Of a DNA stretch of 9,726 nt, positions 1 through 8,963 are shown in pieces; position 1 is the stretch's first letter, and each line of letters starts with the position of its first letter. Made by a program: the position numbers and the translations under genes. The DNA comes from DASZPL01 sp035550315. GTDB lineage: Bacteria; Actinomycetota; Actinomycetes; JAFAQI01. The notes beneath the pieces are model-generated. The model did no database searches and had not been told where the DNA came from. It saw nothing but the letters and a program-made list of their open reading frames with translations. Where the stretch lies: positions 1-9,726 of the forward strand of contig DASZPL010000147.1 in assembly GCA_035550315.1 (NCBI GenBank), read 5' to 3'.

Positions 1-3
1 GGG

Positions 4-30
4 AACGCGAGTTTCGTCGCACTCGGCGTT
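4..30 (-). terminator. Candidate hairpin terminator after the tricorn gene
   Basis: An inverted repeat lies 12 bases past the tricorn stop codon. The arms are AACGCGAGT (4-12) and ACTC-G-GCGTT (21-30), which form nine pairs with one bulged G around an 8-base loop. On the minus strand the hairpin is followed by CCC rather than a T-run, so it is not a canonical intrinsic terminator. Actinobacterial terminators often lack strong U-tracts. Position and stem support the call; termination itself is inferred. Confidence 0.4.
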
Positions 31-42
31 GGAGGGGGCGGG

Positions 43-3000
43 TTAGTGCGGCCTTTTGGGGAGGGTGGGGAGTGGGAGTTTCGGGCGGGGCGTCGTCGCG
101 GGGCGCTTCGGCTTGTGGCGGCGTAGCGCCTGCTGGATCAGTTGCAAGCCCTTGTCGAGCTGCGGGTCGCGGCCGGCCGCCCAGTCCTGCGGCTTCTTGT
201 CGACGACGACGTCCGGGTCGGTGCCGTAGTTCTCTACGCCCCAGCCGACGTCCCGGAACCAGAACGCGTATTGCGGCTGCGTCGTGATCCCGCCGTCCAC
301 CAGCCGGTGACGGCCGTCGATGCCGACCACGCCGCCCCAGGTGCGGGTGCCGATCAGCGGCCCGAGTCCGAGCAGCTTGAAGCCGTGACTGAAGATGTCG
401 CCGTCGGACCCGGCGTTCTGGTTGGTCAGGCAGACCAGCGGCCCGTCCGGCGCCTCCGCGGGATAGGACTCCACCGGTCCGCGCCGCGGCACCTCGGCGC
501 CGATTGGCTTGCGCGCCAGCTTCTCCAGCAGCAAGCCGGAGACGAACCCGCCGCTGTTGTCGCGGACATCGACGATTAGCGCCTCGCGCGGCAGCTCGGC
601 GAGGTAGGAGCGGTGGAACTCGGCGTACCCGACCGTCCCCATGTCCGGCACGTGGATGTAGCCGACCCGGCCGTCGGTCGCCGCATGGACCGCCTCCCGG
701 TTGCGCTCGACCCACTCGCGGTAGCGCAGCGGCTGCTCGTCGCGCAGCGTCGTGACCACGACGCGGCGCGCGCGGCGGCCGCGGGTGTCGCCGACGGTCA
801 GCTCGACCGCCGTCCCTGCCAGGTTGACCAGCAACGACGCCGGTGACGCATCGCGTCCGGTTGGCCGGCCGTTGACCGCGAGCAGGGTGTCGCCTTCCTT
901 GACGTCGACGCCGGGCGCTTCGAGTGGCGATCCGAACTGCGGGTTCCAGTGGTCGGCCCGCACGATGTGCGCGATCCGCCAGCGGCCGGTGCGCGGCTCC
1001 AGCTCGAAGTCCGCGCCGAGGAACCCGAGTGGGTACGCCGGAGCCGGCCGGTACTCGCCGCCGATCTCGTAGGCGTGTGAGGTGCCGAGCTCGCCCTGGG
1101 TCTCCCACAGCAGGTCAGACAGCTCGGAGCGGGCGCCGAGCCGGTCGACCAACGGCAGGTAGCGCTCGCGCACCTGCTCCCAGTCGACGCCGGACATCTC
1201 CGGGTTCCAGAAGTACTCGCGCTGCAGTCGCCAGGCCTCGACGAACATCTGCCGCCACTCGGCAGCCGGGTCGACGGAGATCCGGATCCGCTCGAGGTCG
1301 AGCCAGCCGGACTCGCGGCTGGGTGCGTCGCCCCCACCGCCGGGCTCGGCCGGCTTCGGCGGCAACCCCGCGGTGGGCAATGCGCGCAGCCGACGCTTCG
1401 AGCGGTAGACCAAGGTGCTGCCGTCGGCGCTCACCGCGAAGTCGGCCACGTCGGTCGCTACCGGTTCCTGCTTGCCGCTCGGGACCGCCAGCCGTTCGAT
1501 CGTGTACGACGGTGGATTGTCGCCGAAGATGTCGCGATCGAGCGAGCCTTCGATCGGCGCCGACAACAGCAGCAGCGCGTCGGCCGTCACGCCGATTTTC
1601 AAGTAGCGCCCGAGCGCGACCGGGACGTCCACGGCCCGCCGGTCGATGCCGTCGAGGTCGATGGTGACCGCGGGCGGCGCGGCATCCGTCGCGGCGGCCT
1701 GATCCTCGCCGGCCGTCGGCTTCATCGGGTGCGGTCGCTCTCGGAACGGCGACCGGTCGACGGCGCGCAACGGCACGACCATCGGCTTGACGGTGCGCGG
1801 GAAGTTCAGGTCGAAGAAGAACTCGTCCGGCACCGGGTCGAACAGCCGTGACGACAGGAAGTAGAGGTATCGCCCGGCCGGGTGCCAGGCCGGCGCGACG
1901 TCGCGAAACTCCGCCCGCGTCACGGCATGGACGGCGCCGTTGCTGGTGTCGCACAGCTTGATCGAGCGGGTGGTCCGCGACAGCGCGCAGCTGTAGGCGA
2001 GCCACCGGCCATCCGGTGACCACGCCAGGTCGTTGAGCGTCCCGAAGTCGCTGCGGTCCAGGGTGGTCGTCGCGCCGGTCGCGACGTCGACGACGATCAG
2101 CTCCGCCCGGTTGTTGGCGATCGCGACCCGGGGCTCGCCAGCCGGCGCCGGGACCAGCTCCCAGACGTGGCCGAGGTCGCCGGTCTCGGGCCGGCGTACT
2201 CCCGAAGCGTCATGGACGACCAGCCCCTCCTCGCCGCCGTCGTCGTCGATGAGCACCACGGTCTCGCCGTCGGCGAGCCAGCGGCCGAGTCGCTGCCGGA
2301 CACCGTCGCGCGGCGCCAACGCATGGGGCGCGTCCTCCCACAGCGGCATGGTGACCACCTGGCCGCGGCTCTCGATCGCCACCTCGCGACCGGCCGGGTG
2401 CACGCCGAAGCCGGTGAACTGCTTCTCCGCCGGGACGAACCGGCGATTGCGTTGCACCCGCGGGCTCGCCGTCTCGACGTCGATCCGGACCGGCCCATCG
2501 GCCTGCGGGTCGAGTAGCCACAGGTCGGCGGCGTGCTGGTAGACGATGCGACGGCCGTCGCTCGACGGGAACCGCGCGTAGTAGGTGCCATGGTCGGTGT
2601 GACGGCGCAGGTCGGCGCCGTTCGGCCGCACCGAGTAGATGTTGCCGATGCCCTCGTGGTCGGAGAGGAAGTAGATCCGGTCTGCGACCCACATCGGGGA
2701 GGCCAGGTCGGAGGTCAGGTTGGCGAGGATGCGCCGGAAATTCCCGTCACCGCTGCGATCCACCCACAGCTGGCCGGCCGTGCCGCCGCGGTAGCGCTTC
2801 CAGCGTGCCGGGTCGATCGAGTTGCGGGCGATCACCACGCCGGCGCCGCCCGGCTGGAACGCCATGGCGCGCACCGGCCCGATCGGCAGCCGCTCGCCGA
2901 CACCGCTGTCGGGGTCGACGGACAGCGGCATGGTCCACCGGCGGAACGGCTGGCCGGCGGCACTGACCGCGATGATCCGCCCGGCCGGTGACCAGCCGAC

Positions 3001-3270
3001 GACGGTGGTCGTCAGGTGCCCGAGGTGGGTCAGCCGGCGAGCGGGCCCGCCGCCCGACGGCATGCACCAGACCTCGGGGTGCTCTTCCTCGCGGCTGGTG
3101 AAGGCGAGCCGCGTGCCGTCCGGCGACAACGCGGGCCGGCTGGTCTCGGCGAGGTTCGCGGTCAGCCGCCGGGCGACTCCGCCGGCCACCGGGACGGTCC
3201 AGAGGTCGTCCTCGCTGCCGAAGACCATGGTCTCGTCGTGCACGGTCGGGAAGCGGTAGTAGCCGGGCAT
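43..3270 (-). CDS. tri: Tricorn-type protease (beta-propeller, PDZ and S41 peptidase domains)
   Basis: Predicted 1075-residue cytosolic serine protease of the tricorn family. The Thermoplasma enzyme (about 1070 residues) assembles into large hexamers and cuts oligopeptides released by bigger proteases. Visible architecture: two N-terminal beta-propellers (about residues 1-285 and 285-640, with WD/TolB-like repeats such as LSPDGTRLAFTS and WSPDGRWLAY), a helical C1 region (about 660-740), a PDZ domain (about 744-826, GVDVKEGDTLLAVNG) and the catalytic C2 domain (about 827-1040). The catalytic residues align with the Thermoplasma set: Ser731-His732 (GELGTSHAYE), Ser955-Asp956 (NAGSDGD) and Glu1013 (GVENYGTDPD). 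The Ser955-to-Glu1013 spacing of 58 equals that in the archaeal enzyme. There is no signal peptide. A Pro/Lys-rich tail ends the protein. The frame is open up to 3381, but the ATG at 3270 is preferred because it follows GAAGGAG by 10 bases and the propeller begins there. The gene starts 67 bases after the acyltransferase stop and probably shares its transcript. Confidence 0.93.
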   Translation of the reverse strand: MPGYYRFPTVHDETMVFGSEDDLWTVPVAGGVARRLTANLAETSRPALSPDGTRLAFTSREEEHPEVWCMPSGGGPARRLTHLGHLTTTVVGWSPAGRIIAVSAAGQPFRRWTMPLSVDPDSGVGERLPIGPVRAMAFQPGGAGVVIARNSIDPARWKRYRGGTAGQLWVDRSGDGNFRRILANLTSDLASPMWVADRIYFLSDHEGIGNIYSVRPNGADLRRHTDHGTYYARFPSSDGRRIVYQHAADLWLLDPQADGPVRIDVETASPRVQRNRRFVPAEKQFTGFGVHPAGREVAIESRGQVVTMPLWEDAPHALAPRDGVRQRLGRWLADGETVVLIDDDGGEEGLVVHDASGVRRPETGDLGHVWELVPAPAGEPRVAIANNRAELIVVDVATGATTTLDRSDFGTLNDLAWSPDGRWLAYSCALSRTTRSIKLCDTSNGAVHAVTRAEFRDVAPAWHPAGRYLYFLSSRLFDPVPDEFFFDLNFPRTVKPMVVPLRAVDRSPFRERPHPMKPTAGEDQAAATDAAPPAVTIDLDGIDRRAVDVPVALGRYLKIGVTADALLLLSAPIEGSLDRDIFGDNPPSYTIERLAVPSGKQEPVATDVADFAVSADGSTLVYRSKRRLRALPTAGLPPKPAEPGGGGDAPSRESGWLDLERIRISVDPAAEWRQMFVEAWRLQREYFWNPEMSGVDWEQVRERYLPLVDRLGARSELSDLLWETQGELGTSHAYEIGGEYRPAPAYPLGFLGADFELEPRTGRWRIAHIVRADHWNPQFGSPLEAPGVDVKEGDTLLAVNGRPTGRDASPASLLVNLAGTAVELTVGDTRGRRARRVVVTTLRDEQPLRYREWVERNREAVHAATDGRVGYIHVPDMGTVGYAEFHRSYLAELPREALIVDVRDNSGGFVSGLLLEKLARKPIGAEVPRRGPVESYPAEAPDGPLVCLTNQNAGSDGDIFSHGFKLLGLGPLIGTRTWGGVVGIDGRHRLVDGGITTQPQYAFWFRDVGWGVENYGTDPDVVVDKKPQDWAAGRDPQLDKGLQLIQQALRRHKPKRPATTPRPKLPLPTLPKRPH

Positions 3271-3280
3271 CCGCTGGCTG

Positions 3281-3287
3281 CTCCTTC
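3281..3287 (-). promoter_or_regulatory. Ribosome binding site fixing the tricorn start
   Basis: On the minus strand GAAGGAG precedes the ATG at 3270 by 10 bases. It supports this start over the open frame extending to 3381, whose extra 37 residues are Arg/Ser-rich, low in complexity and overlap the acyltransferase gene. Confidence 0.7.
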
Positions 3288-3337
3288 GTCGGCTGGGTCT
3301 CGGCCCACCGTAGACGAGGCCGGTTTCACGGCCGCGA

Positions 3338-4563
3338 CTACTCGGTGCGCGGCACGGTCTCCACGACCGGCGCGACGACACCGAGCTCAGGCGCCGCGGC
3401 GGCGGCCGGGCCGACGCTGACTGGCCGCGGACTCAGGCCCAGCGCACCCCGCCAGCCGCGCCGCCGGATCGGGCGCTCGATGAGGTAGTAGAACAGGCCG
3501 GACACGACCGCGATGATCACCGAGTCGAGCGCGATCATCCACGGCACCGGCATCGTCGGGGCGCTGTAGAGCACCGCCAGGATCACGACCAGGTGCACGA
3601 GGTACGCCTCGTACGAGACCTGACCGACGATGGCGAACGGCCGCCAGCCGAGCACCTTGCTGACCGCCGTCTCCCGACCGGCCACCGCGAAGCAGTGACC
3701 GATCAGCAGGCACGCGGCGACGCCGTAGGCGACGTAACCGCCGCGGGCCAGCGCGATGCCGTCGCCGTTGAACTCGATCGAGATCACGACCATGCCTGCG
3801 AGTCCCACCAGCGCGAGGAGCCGCGACTCGAGCAGCCGGATCAACCTGCCGCCGGAGTTCGTCGTCAGCTCGTAGCCGAGCGCGCAGCCGAGCAACACGG
3901 TCGGCAGCTGGCTCGGCGTGATGTACCACGAGCTGTTCCAGCCGACGGCGTTCTCGACCACGGTCGCGATGCCGACGCTGATCACGGTGGCGAGGCCGAG
4001 CCCGAACAGGATCGCTCGCCGCGAGGCGAAGCGTCGCATCGCGGCGCGCAGCAGCACCGGCCAGGTCAAGTAGAACTGCTCCTCGATGCCGAGCGTCCAG
4101 GCCGGCCCGAGCCAGCCGAGACCGTCGCCGCCGACGGCGAACAACCGCCAGTTGCCCAGGAAGATCAGGACCGCGCCGGCGGTGATCCACGGGGAATGGC
4201 CGAGCGGCGCCAGCTCCTGACCATGCCGGTGGATCGCGAACTGGCAGATCAACAGGATGGGCACGACCGCGATCAGCGCCGGCGCGAGCCGGCGCGAGCG
4301 ACGCAGGTAGAACTTCTTCATCGAGGCGTCGCCGGTCCGTTGGTGCTCCGACACCAGCAGCGACGTGATCAGCGCGCCGGAGAGCACGAAGAACATCTCG
4401 ATGTTCAGGGTGAACGGCCCGACCTTGTTCAGCCAGGCCGGCGCGGTCGGCAGCACCGCGAGAAACGAGTAGTGGGTGACGATCGTGCCGGGCAGGCTCA
4501 GCCCGCGCATGCCGTCAAGCGCTGGGATGTAGCCGAACTTTCGCGCGCCCGGTGGGCTCGCGT

Positions 4564-4567
<4 letters not shown>
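3338..4567 (-). CDS. Family-3 membrane acyltransferase (OafA/YrhL-like)
   Basis: A 409-residue polytopic membrane protein of the acyltransferase-3 family, whose members move acetyl or other short acyl groups from the cytosol onto cell-surface glycans, lipids or secondary metabolites. Family features: LDGMRGL near the N-terminus with Arg21 and His32 in the R-x10-H arrangement, EMFFVLSG (about 57-64) in an early membrane helix, FYLRRSRRLAPA (86-97), and WTLGIEEQFYLTWP (157-170). About ten hydrophobic segments follow through YYLIERPIRRR, after which an Ala/Pro-rich cytosolic tail closes the protein. It lacks the C-terminal SGNH domain found in longer relatives. The start is GTG at 4567, whose bases overlap the clpX stop as GTGA, so translation is probably coupled to clpX. 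No clear independent Shine-Dalgarno is seen. The acceptor cannot be predicted: no glycan, lipid or polyketide genes lie nearby, and a link to Clp proteolysis is only suggested by position. Confidence 0.9.
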
Positions 4568-5841
<1,274 letters not shown>

Positions 5842-5846
5842 CCGAT

Positions 5847-5853
5847 CTCCTCC
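5847..5853 (-). promoter_or_regulatory. Ribosome binding site fixing the clpX start
   Basis: GGAGGAG on the minus strand ends 5 bases before the GTG at 5841. It is the strongest Shine-Dalgarno in the window and rules out the upstream GTG at 5871, because the site lies inside that longer frame. Confidence 0.8.
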
Positions 5854-5896
5854 GTGCCGCTCGTTTGCCACTCATCGCTGACCGTCATCCGTGCTT

Positions 5897-5969
5897 GGTA
5901 CGACGGTACCGCGCCGAACCGACATCGTGCCCTGCTTCGGCGGATGTCGTCACGCCTCGCGACGGCGTG
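5897..5969 (-). promoter_or_regulatory. Inverted-repeat cluster in the clpP2-clpX gap
   Basis: The 140-base gap holds three successive inverted repeats. Reading from clpP2 these are CACGCC/GGCGTG (5951-5956 with 5964-5969, 7-base loop), CGACATC/GATGTCG (5920-5926 with 5943-5949, with an inner GCC/GGC pairing) and GGTAC/GTACC (5897-5901 with 5906-5910). The first starts 12 bases after the clpP2 stop. None is followed by a T-run. They could act as a processing or attenuation site, or as a structured clpX leader. No convincing -35/-10 pair is seen here. Confidence 0.35.
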
Positions 5970-5981
5970 TCGGCCCGGGAG

Positions 5982-6614
5982 CTAGGAGGGGACCGCCGAA
6001 AGCTTGCGGCTGCGGATGACCTCGTCGACCAGGCCGTACTCGACGGCCTCGTCCGCGGTCAGGATCTTGTCCCGCTCGATGTCTTCCTTGATCTGCTCCT
6101 CGGTGCGCCCGGAGTGGCGCGCCAGCAGTGTCTCCAGCAACTTGCGCATCCGCAGGATCTCGCGTGCCTGGATCTCGATGTCGCTGCCGGAGCCACCGCC
6201 CTCGCTGTAGGGCTGGTGAATCAGGATTCGCGAGTTGGGCAGCGCCAGCCGCTTGCCAGGCGTGCCGGCGGCGAGCAGCACCGCGGCGGCCGAGGCGGCC
6301 TGGCCGAGGCAGACGGTCTGGATCTCGGGCCGGATGAACTGCATGCAGTCATAGATCGCGGTCAGCGCGGTGAACGATCCGCCCGGCGAGTTGATGTAGA
6401 TGGAGATGTCGCGGTCGGGATCCATCTGCTCGAGGCAAAGCAGCTGCGCCATCACATCGTCTGCCGAGGCATCGTCGATCTGCACGCCGAGGAAGATGAT
6501 CCGCTCCTCGAACAGCTTGGTGTAGGGCGAGAGCTCCTTGAAGCCGTAGCTGGTGCGCTCGGTGAACGTCGGCAGGATGTAGCGACTCTGCGGCGCGTAG
6601 TGCGGTCCTGGCAT
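5982..6614 (-). CDS. clpP2: ATP-dependent Clp protease proteolytic subunit ClpP2
   Basis: A 210-residue serine peptidase subunit of the Clp protease. It is the ClpP2 paralogue, judged by RYILP near the N-terminus, KLFEERIIFLGVQIDD, CLGQAASAAAVLLAAGTPGKR and IHQPY. The triad is intact: Ser108, His133 and Asp182 (ERDKILTADEA). In mycobacteria ClpP1 and ClpP2 form a mixed tetradecamer of two unlike heptamer rings, with ClpX docking on the ClpP2 face; the same is inferred here. The open frame runs to 6740, but that would overlap clpP1 by about 100 bases with a low-complexity extension. The ATG at 6614 follows AAGGAG (6621-6626) by 6 bases and matches the family N-terminus. Only 25 bases separate it from the clpP1 stop, so the two genes are almost certainly co-transcribed. 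Confidence 0.97.
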   Translation of the reverse strand: MPGPHYAPQSRYILPTFTERTSYGFKELSPYTKLFEERIIFLGVQIDDASADDVMAQLLCLEQMDPDRDISIYINSPGGSFTALTAIYDCMQFIRPEIQTVCLGQAASAAAVLLAAGTPGKRLALPNSRILIHQPYSEGGGSGSDIEIQAREILRMRKLLETLLARHSGRTEEQIKEDIERDKILTADEAVEYGLVDEVIRSRKLSAVPS

Positions 6615-6620
6615 TTCGGT

Positions 6621-6626
6621 CTCCTT
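6621..6626 (-). promoter_or_regulatory. Ribosome binding site fixing the clpP2 start
   Basis: AAGGAG on the minus strand lies 6 bases before the ATG at 6614, within the 25-base gap after clpP1. It selects this start over upstream in-frame codons inside clpP1. Confidence 0.7.
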
Positions 6627-6639
6627 CACAGCTCCCGGT

Positions 6640-7260
6640 TCAGGAGACCGCGCCTGAGGACGGCACCTGGTTGGCTCGAGCGACGACGTGGTCAACGAAG
6701 CCGTACTCCTGGGCTTCTTCGGCGGTGAACCAGCGGTCACGGTCGGAGTCCTTCTCGATCTGCTCCACCGTCTGCCCGGTGTGGAACGCGATCCGCTCCT
6801 GCATGATCCGCTTGGTGTAAAGCATCTGCTCGGCCTGGATCGCGATGTCGCTCGCCGAGCCGCCGATGCCGCCGGAGGGCTGGTGCATCATGATCCGAGC
6901 GTGCGGCGTTGCGTAGCGCTTGCCCTTCGCGCCGGCGCACAACAGGAACTGCCCCATGCTCGCGGCCAGGCCGACGCCGTACGTTGCGACGTCGTTGGCG
7001 ACGTACTGCATGGTGTCGTAGATCGCCATCCCCGCGGAGACGCTGCCACCGGGCGAGTTGATGTAGAGCGCAATGTCGCGGTCGGGGTCCTCGGCGGCCA
7101 GCAGCAACAGCTGCGCGCAGATCGTGTTGGCGATCGGGTCGTCGACGGCGCTGCCGAGGAACACGATCCGCTCACGGAGCAGCCGCTCGTAGACGGAGTC
7201 GTTGAGGTTCAGCCCCGAGGTCGGAAGCCGCAGCTCGGGGGTGATCGGACGCTCGCTCAT
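6640..7260 (-). CDS. clpP1: ATP-dependent Clp protease proteolytic subunit ClpP1
   Basis: A 206-residue Clp peptidase subunit of the ClpP1 type, as shown by NDSVYERLLRERIVFLG, YINSPGGSVSAGMAIYDTM, GLAASMGQFLL, IMMHQPSGG and SDRDRWFTAEEA. The catalytic triad Ser101, His126 and Asp175 is present. It is expected to assemble with ClpP2 into the barrel that degrades substrates delivered by ClpX (or ClpC). About 20 residues before the conserved core may be a short propeptide, since ClpP subunits are usually self-processed. The gene is 56 bases after tig and 25 bases before clpP2. The ATG at 7260 has no clear Shine-Dalgarno but has a promoter-like TAGGGT at a spacing that suggests a leaderless transcript. 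Confidence 0.97.
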   Translation of the reverse strand: MSERPITPELRLPTSGLNLNDSVYERLLRERIVFLGSAVDDPIANTICAQLLLLAAEDPDRDIALYINSPGGSVSAGMAIYDTMQYVANDVATYGVGLAASMGQFLLCAGAKGKRYATPHARIMMHQPSGGIGGSASDIAIQAEQMLYTKRIMQERIAFHTGQTVEQIEKDSDRDRWFTAEEAQEYGFVDHVVARANQVPSSGAVS

Positions 7261-7266
7261 GCCACG

Positions 7267-7272
7267 ACCCTA
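7267..7272 (-). promoter_or_regulatory. Possible leaderless -10 box of clpP1
   Basis: On the minus strand TAGGGT (fitting the actinobacterial TANNNT -10 pattern) ends exactly 6 bases before the clpP1 ATG, so transcription would start at or next to the A of ATG. No good -35 hexamer is seen 17-18 bases upstream, which is common for actinobacterial promoters. The missing Shine-Dalgarno agrees with a leaderless start. Read-through from tig is an alternative or additional source of transcript. Confidence 0.4.
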
Positions 7273-7316
7273 GCCCGCGGGTACGCCGGAACCGCCGGCT
7301 CGGCGCCGATGTTCGC

Positions 7317-8738
7317 TCAGGGCTGGACGGGCGCGTCCTCGGCGACCGGTTCCGGGTTGTCAGCCGCCTCGTCCGCCGCTGCCGTCGCGGCTGTATCCGT
7401 GGCTTCGCCGCTCGGCTGCGCTTCCTCGTCGAGCGCCTTCAGGTCCACCGGGCGGCCCGATGCGTCGGTCACGGTGGCGTGCTCGAGCAGGTGGCCGACC
7501 GCCTTGCCGCGCAGGATCTCCGCCATGAACGAGCCGAGCTGGCCGGAGTTCACCAGCTGCTGCGCGAACGCGTCGGCGGGCACGCCGGACTGCCGGGCGC
7601 GGCGGACGATCTGCTCGGTCAGGTCGCTCTCGTCGACCGAGAGCTCGGCCTTGCGGGCCAGCGCGTCCAGGATGAACTGCGAGCGGATCGCATCGCGGGC
7701 GGACTGCTCCAGCTCGTGGTCGATGTCCTCGGCGGTCTTGTCCTCGCTCGCGGCGTAGGTCTCCTTCGACAGCCCGGCCGCCGCCAGCTGCTGGTCGAAC
7801 TGCGACTTGCGGTAGGCGATCTCGTCGGCCAGGGTGTGCTCCGGCATCGGCACCTCGACCAGTGCCAGCAGCGTCTCCAGCGCCTTGTCGCGCGCCTGCA
7901 GTCCCTGGGTCAGTCGCTTGATCCGATCCAGCCGGCTGCGCACGTCGCCACGCAGCTCGTCGATGGTCTCGAACTCACTGGCGGTCTGCGCGAAGTCGTC
8001 GTCCAGGTCGGGGACCTGCTTCTCCTTGACGGCGCGCACCGTGACGGTCGCGGTGGCGATCTCGCCGCCGTGGTCACCGGACCGCAACTGGGTCTCGAAC
8101 TCTTTCGACTCGCCTACCGAGAGCCCGACGATCGCGTCGTCCAGGCCGCGGACGAGCGAGTCGCTGCCGACCTCGTACGACAGGTTGTTGGCGCTGGCAT
8201 CCTCCACCGGTTCGCCGTCGATCGTCGCCGCCAGGTCGATGGAGACGTAGTCGCCGGCCTGCGCGGCCCGCTCGACGCCGGCCAGCGTGGCGAACCGGTC
8301 ACGCAGACCGGACAGCTGCTCCTCGACCTCGGCGTCGGTCACCTCGGCGTCGTCGACGGTGACCTGTAGCCCCTCGTAGTCGGGTAGTTCGATCTCAGGC
8401 CGGACGTCGACCTCGGCGGTGAACACCAGCTGGTCGCCGTCATTGAGCTGCGTGACCTCGATCTCCGGGTGACCGAGGATGTCGATGTCGTTCGCCCGGA
8501 CGGCCTCGCCGTACAGGCCGGGAAGCGCGTCGTTGACGGCCTCCTGCAGCACCGTGCCGCGGCCGACGTACTGGTCGATCAGTCGCGGCGGCACCTTGCC
8601 GGGCCGAAACCCCTTGAGGCGGATCTCCCGGCCGACCTTGCGGTAGGCCTCGTCGAGCGCCGGCTGCAGGTCGGAAAACGGCACTTCGACGGTGAGCTTC
8701 ACGCGCGTCGGACTGAGCGTTTCAACGGCACTGTTCAT
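7317..8738 (-). CDS. tig: Trigger factor, ribosome-associated chaperone
   Basis: A 473-residue chaperone that binds the ribosome near the exit tunnel, shields nascent chains and has peptidyl-prolyl isomerase activity. The N-terminal ribosome-binding domain (about 1-115) carries the signature GFRPGKVP (43-50). An FKBP-type isomerase domain follows (about 155-240, GDYVSIDLAATIDGEP and VRGLDDAIVGLSVGE). The helical C-terminal cradle (about 245-430) follows that. The last 37 residues form an acidic Ala/Glu/Pro-rich tail seen in actinobacterial trigger factors and probably disordered. The frame is open to 8855, but that extension runs through tRNA-Pro. The ATG at 8738 gives MNSAVETLSPTRVKL, matching the family start (V-K-S-A-V-E-T-L in streptomycetes). 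An AGGAG (8753-8757) lies 14 bases upstream, a rather long spacing. Upstream is tRNA-Pro in the same direction; downstream is clpP1. Confidence 0.97.
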   Translation of the reverse strand: MNSAVETLSPTRVKLTVEVPFSDLQPALDEAYRKVGREIRLKGFRPGKVPPRLIDQYVGRGTVLQEAVNDALPGLYGEAVRANDIDILGHPEIEVTQLNDGDQLVFTAEVDVRPEIELPDYEGLQVTVDDAEVTDAEVEEQLSGLRDRFATLAGVERAAQAGDYVSIDLAATIDGEPVEDASANNLSYEVGSDSLVRGLDDAIVGLSVGESKEFETQLRSGDHGGEIATATVTVRAVKEKQVPDLDDDFAQTASEFETIDELRGDVRSRLDRIKRLTQGLQARDKALETLLALVEVPMPEHTLADEIAYRKSQFDQQLAAAGLSKETYAASEDKTAEDIDHELEQSARDAIRSQFILDALARKAELSVDESDLTEQIVRRARQSGVPADAFAQQLVNSGQLGSFMAEILRGKAVGHLLEHATVTDASGRPVDLKALDEEAQPSGEATDTAATAAADEAADNPEPVAEDAPVQP

Positions 8739-8793
8739 TGCGGGCCTGCGGTCTCCTGCTCGCGGTGTTGGCGGGCGGCGCTGCTGGTGTGGC

Positions 8794-8869
8794 TGGTCGG
8801 GGCGGGGAGACTCGAACTCCCGATCTCCTGCTCCCAAAGCAGGCGCGCTAGCCACTACGCTACGCCCCG
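8794..8869 (-). tRNA. tRNA-Pro (anticodon UGG), CCA encoded
   Basis: A complete cloverleaf on the minus strand: acceptor CGGGGCG pairing with CGCCCCG, D-arm GCGT/GCGC with an 8-base loop, anticodon stem CCTGC/GCAGG with loop TTTGGGA (anticodon TGG), 5-base variable loop AGATC, and T-arm GGGAG/CTCCC with loop TTCGAGT. The discriminator base is A (8797), followed by an encoded CCA (8796-8794). It decodes CCN proline codons. The 3' end lies 55 bases upstream of the tig start with no terminator visible between, so co-transcription with tig is likely. Confidence 0.96.
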
Positions 8870-8882
8870 CGGCTGCCCTGCG

Positions 8883-8888
8883 ATCCTA
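8883..8888 (-). promoter_or_regulatory. Candidate -10 box for tRNA-Pro (and possibly tig)
   Basis: TAGGAT on the minus strand ends 13 bases before the 5' end of tRNA-Pro, which would give a short leader of about 6-7 bases. It fits the actinobacterial TANNNT consensus well. No convincing -35 is present at 16-19 bases. A TTGACT (8941-8946) is too far upstream to be its partner. Confidence 0.4.
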
Positions 8889-8963
8889 GTGTCCGGCGCT
8901 GCAGCACCCGCCTCGCGTCGCCGGGCCAATCAAGATCGGCAGTCAAGATCATTGAGCGCTCGC

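Noticed and set aside
3271..3381. N-terminal 37-residue extension of the tricorn frame
   Set aside because: It is Arg/Ser-rich, overlaps the acyltransferase coding end, and would place the strong GAAGGAG site inside the gene.
5842..5871. Upstream GTG start for clpX at 5871
   Set aside because: The GGAGGAG site and conserved VARIGDGGDLL N-terminus support the GTG at 5841.
6615..6740. 42-residue extension of ClpP2 overlapping clpP1
   Set aside because: Low-complexity residues read out of frame through clpP1; the ATG at 6614 has a good ribosome binding site and the family N-terminus.
7311..7329. ClgR-type operator near clpP1 (GTTCGC at 7311-7316)
   Set aside because: Only one half-site is present; the partner half RGCGAAC is absent at the required spacing, so a full box is not supported.
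8739..8855. 39-residue extension of trigger factor
   Set aside because: It translates the tRNA-Pro gene; the family start is MNSAVETL at 8738.
8918..8946. TTGACT (8941-8946, minus) as a -35 box for tRNA-Pro
   Set aside because: The sequence 17 bases downstream is CGGCGA, not a -10, and the good TAGGAT lies too far away.
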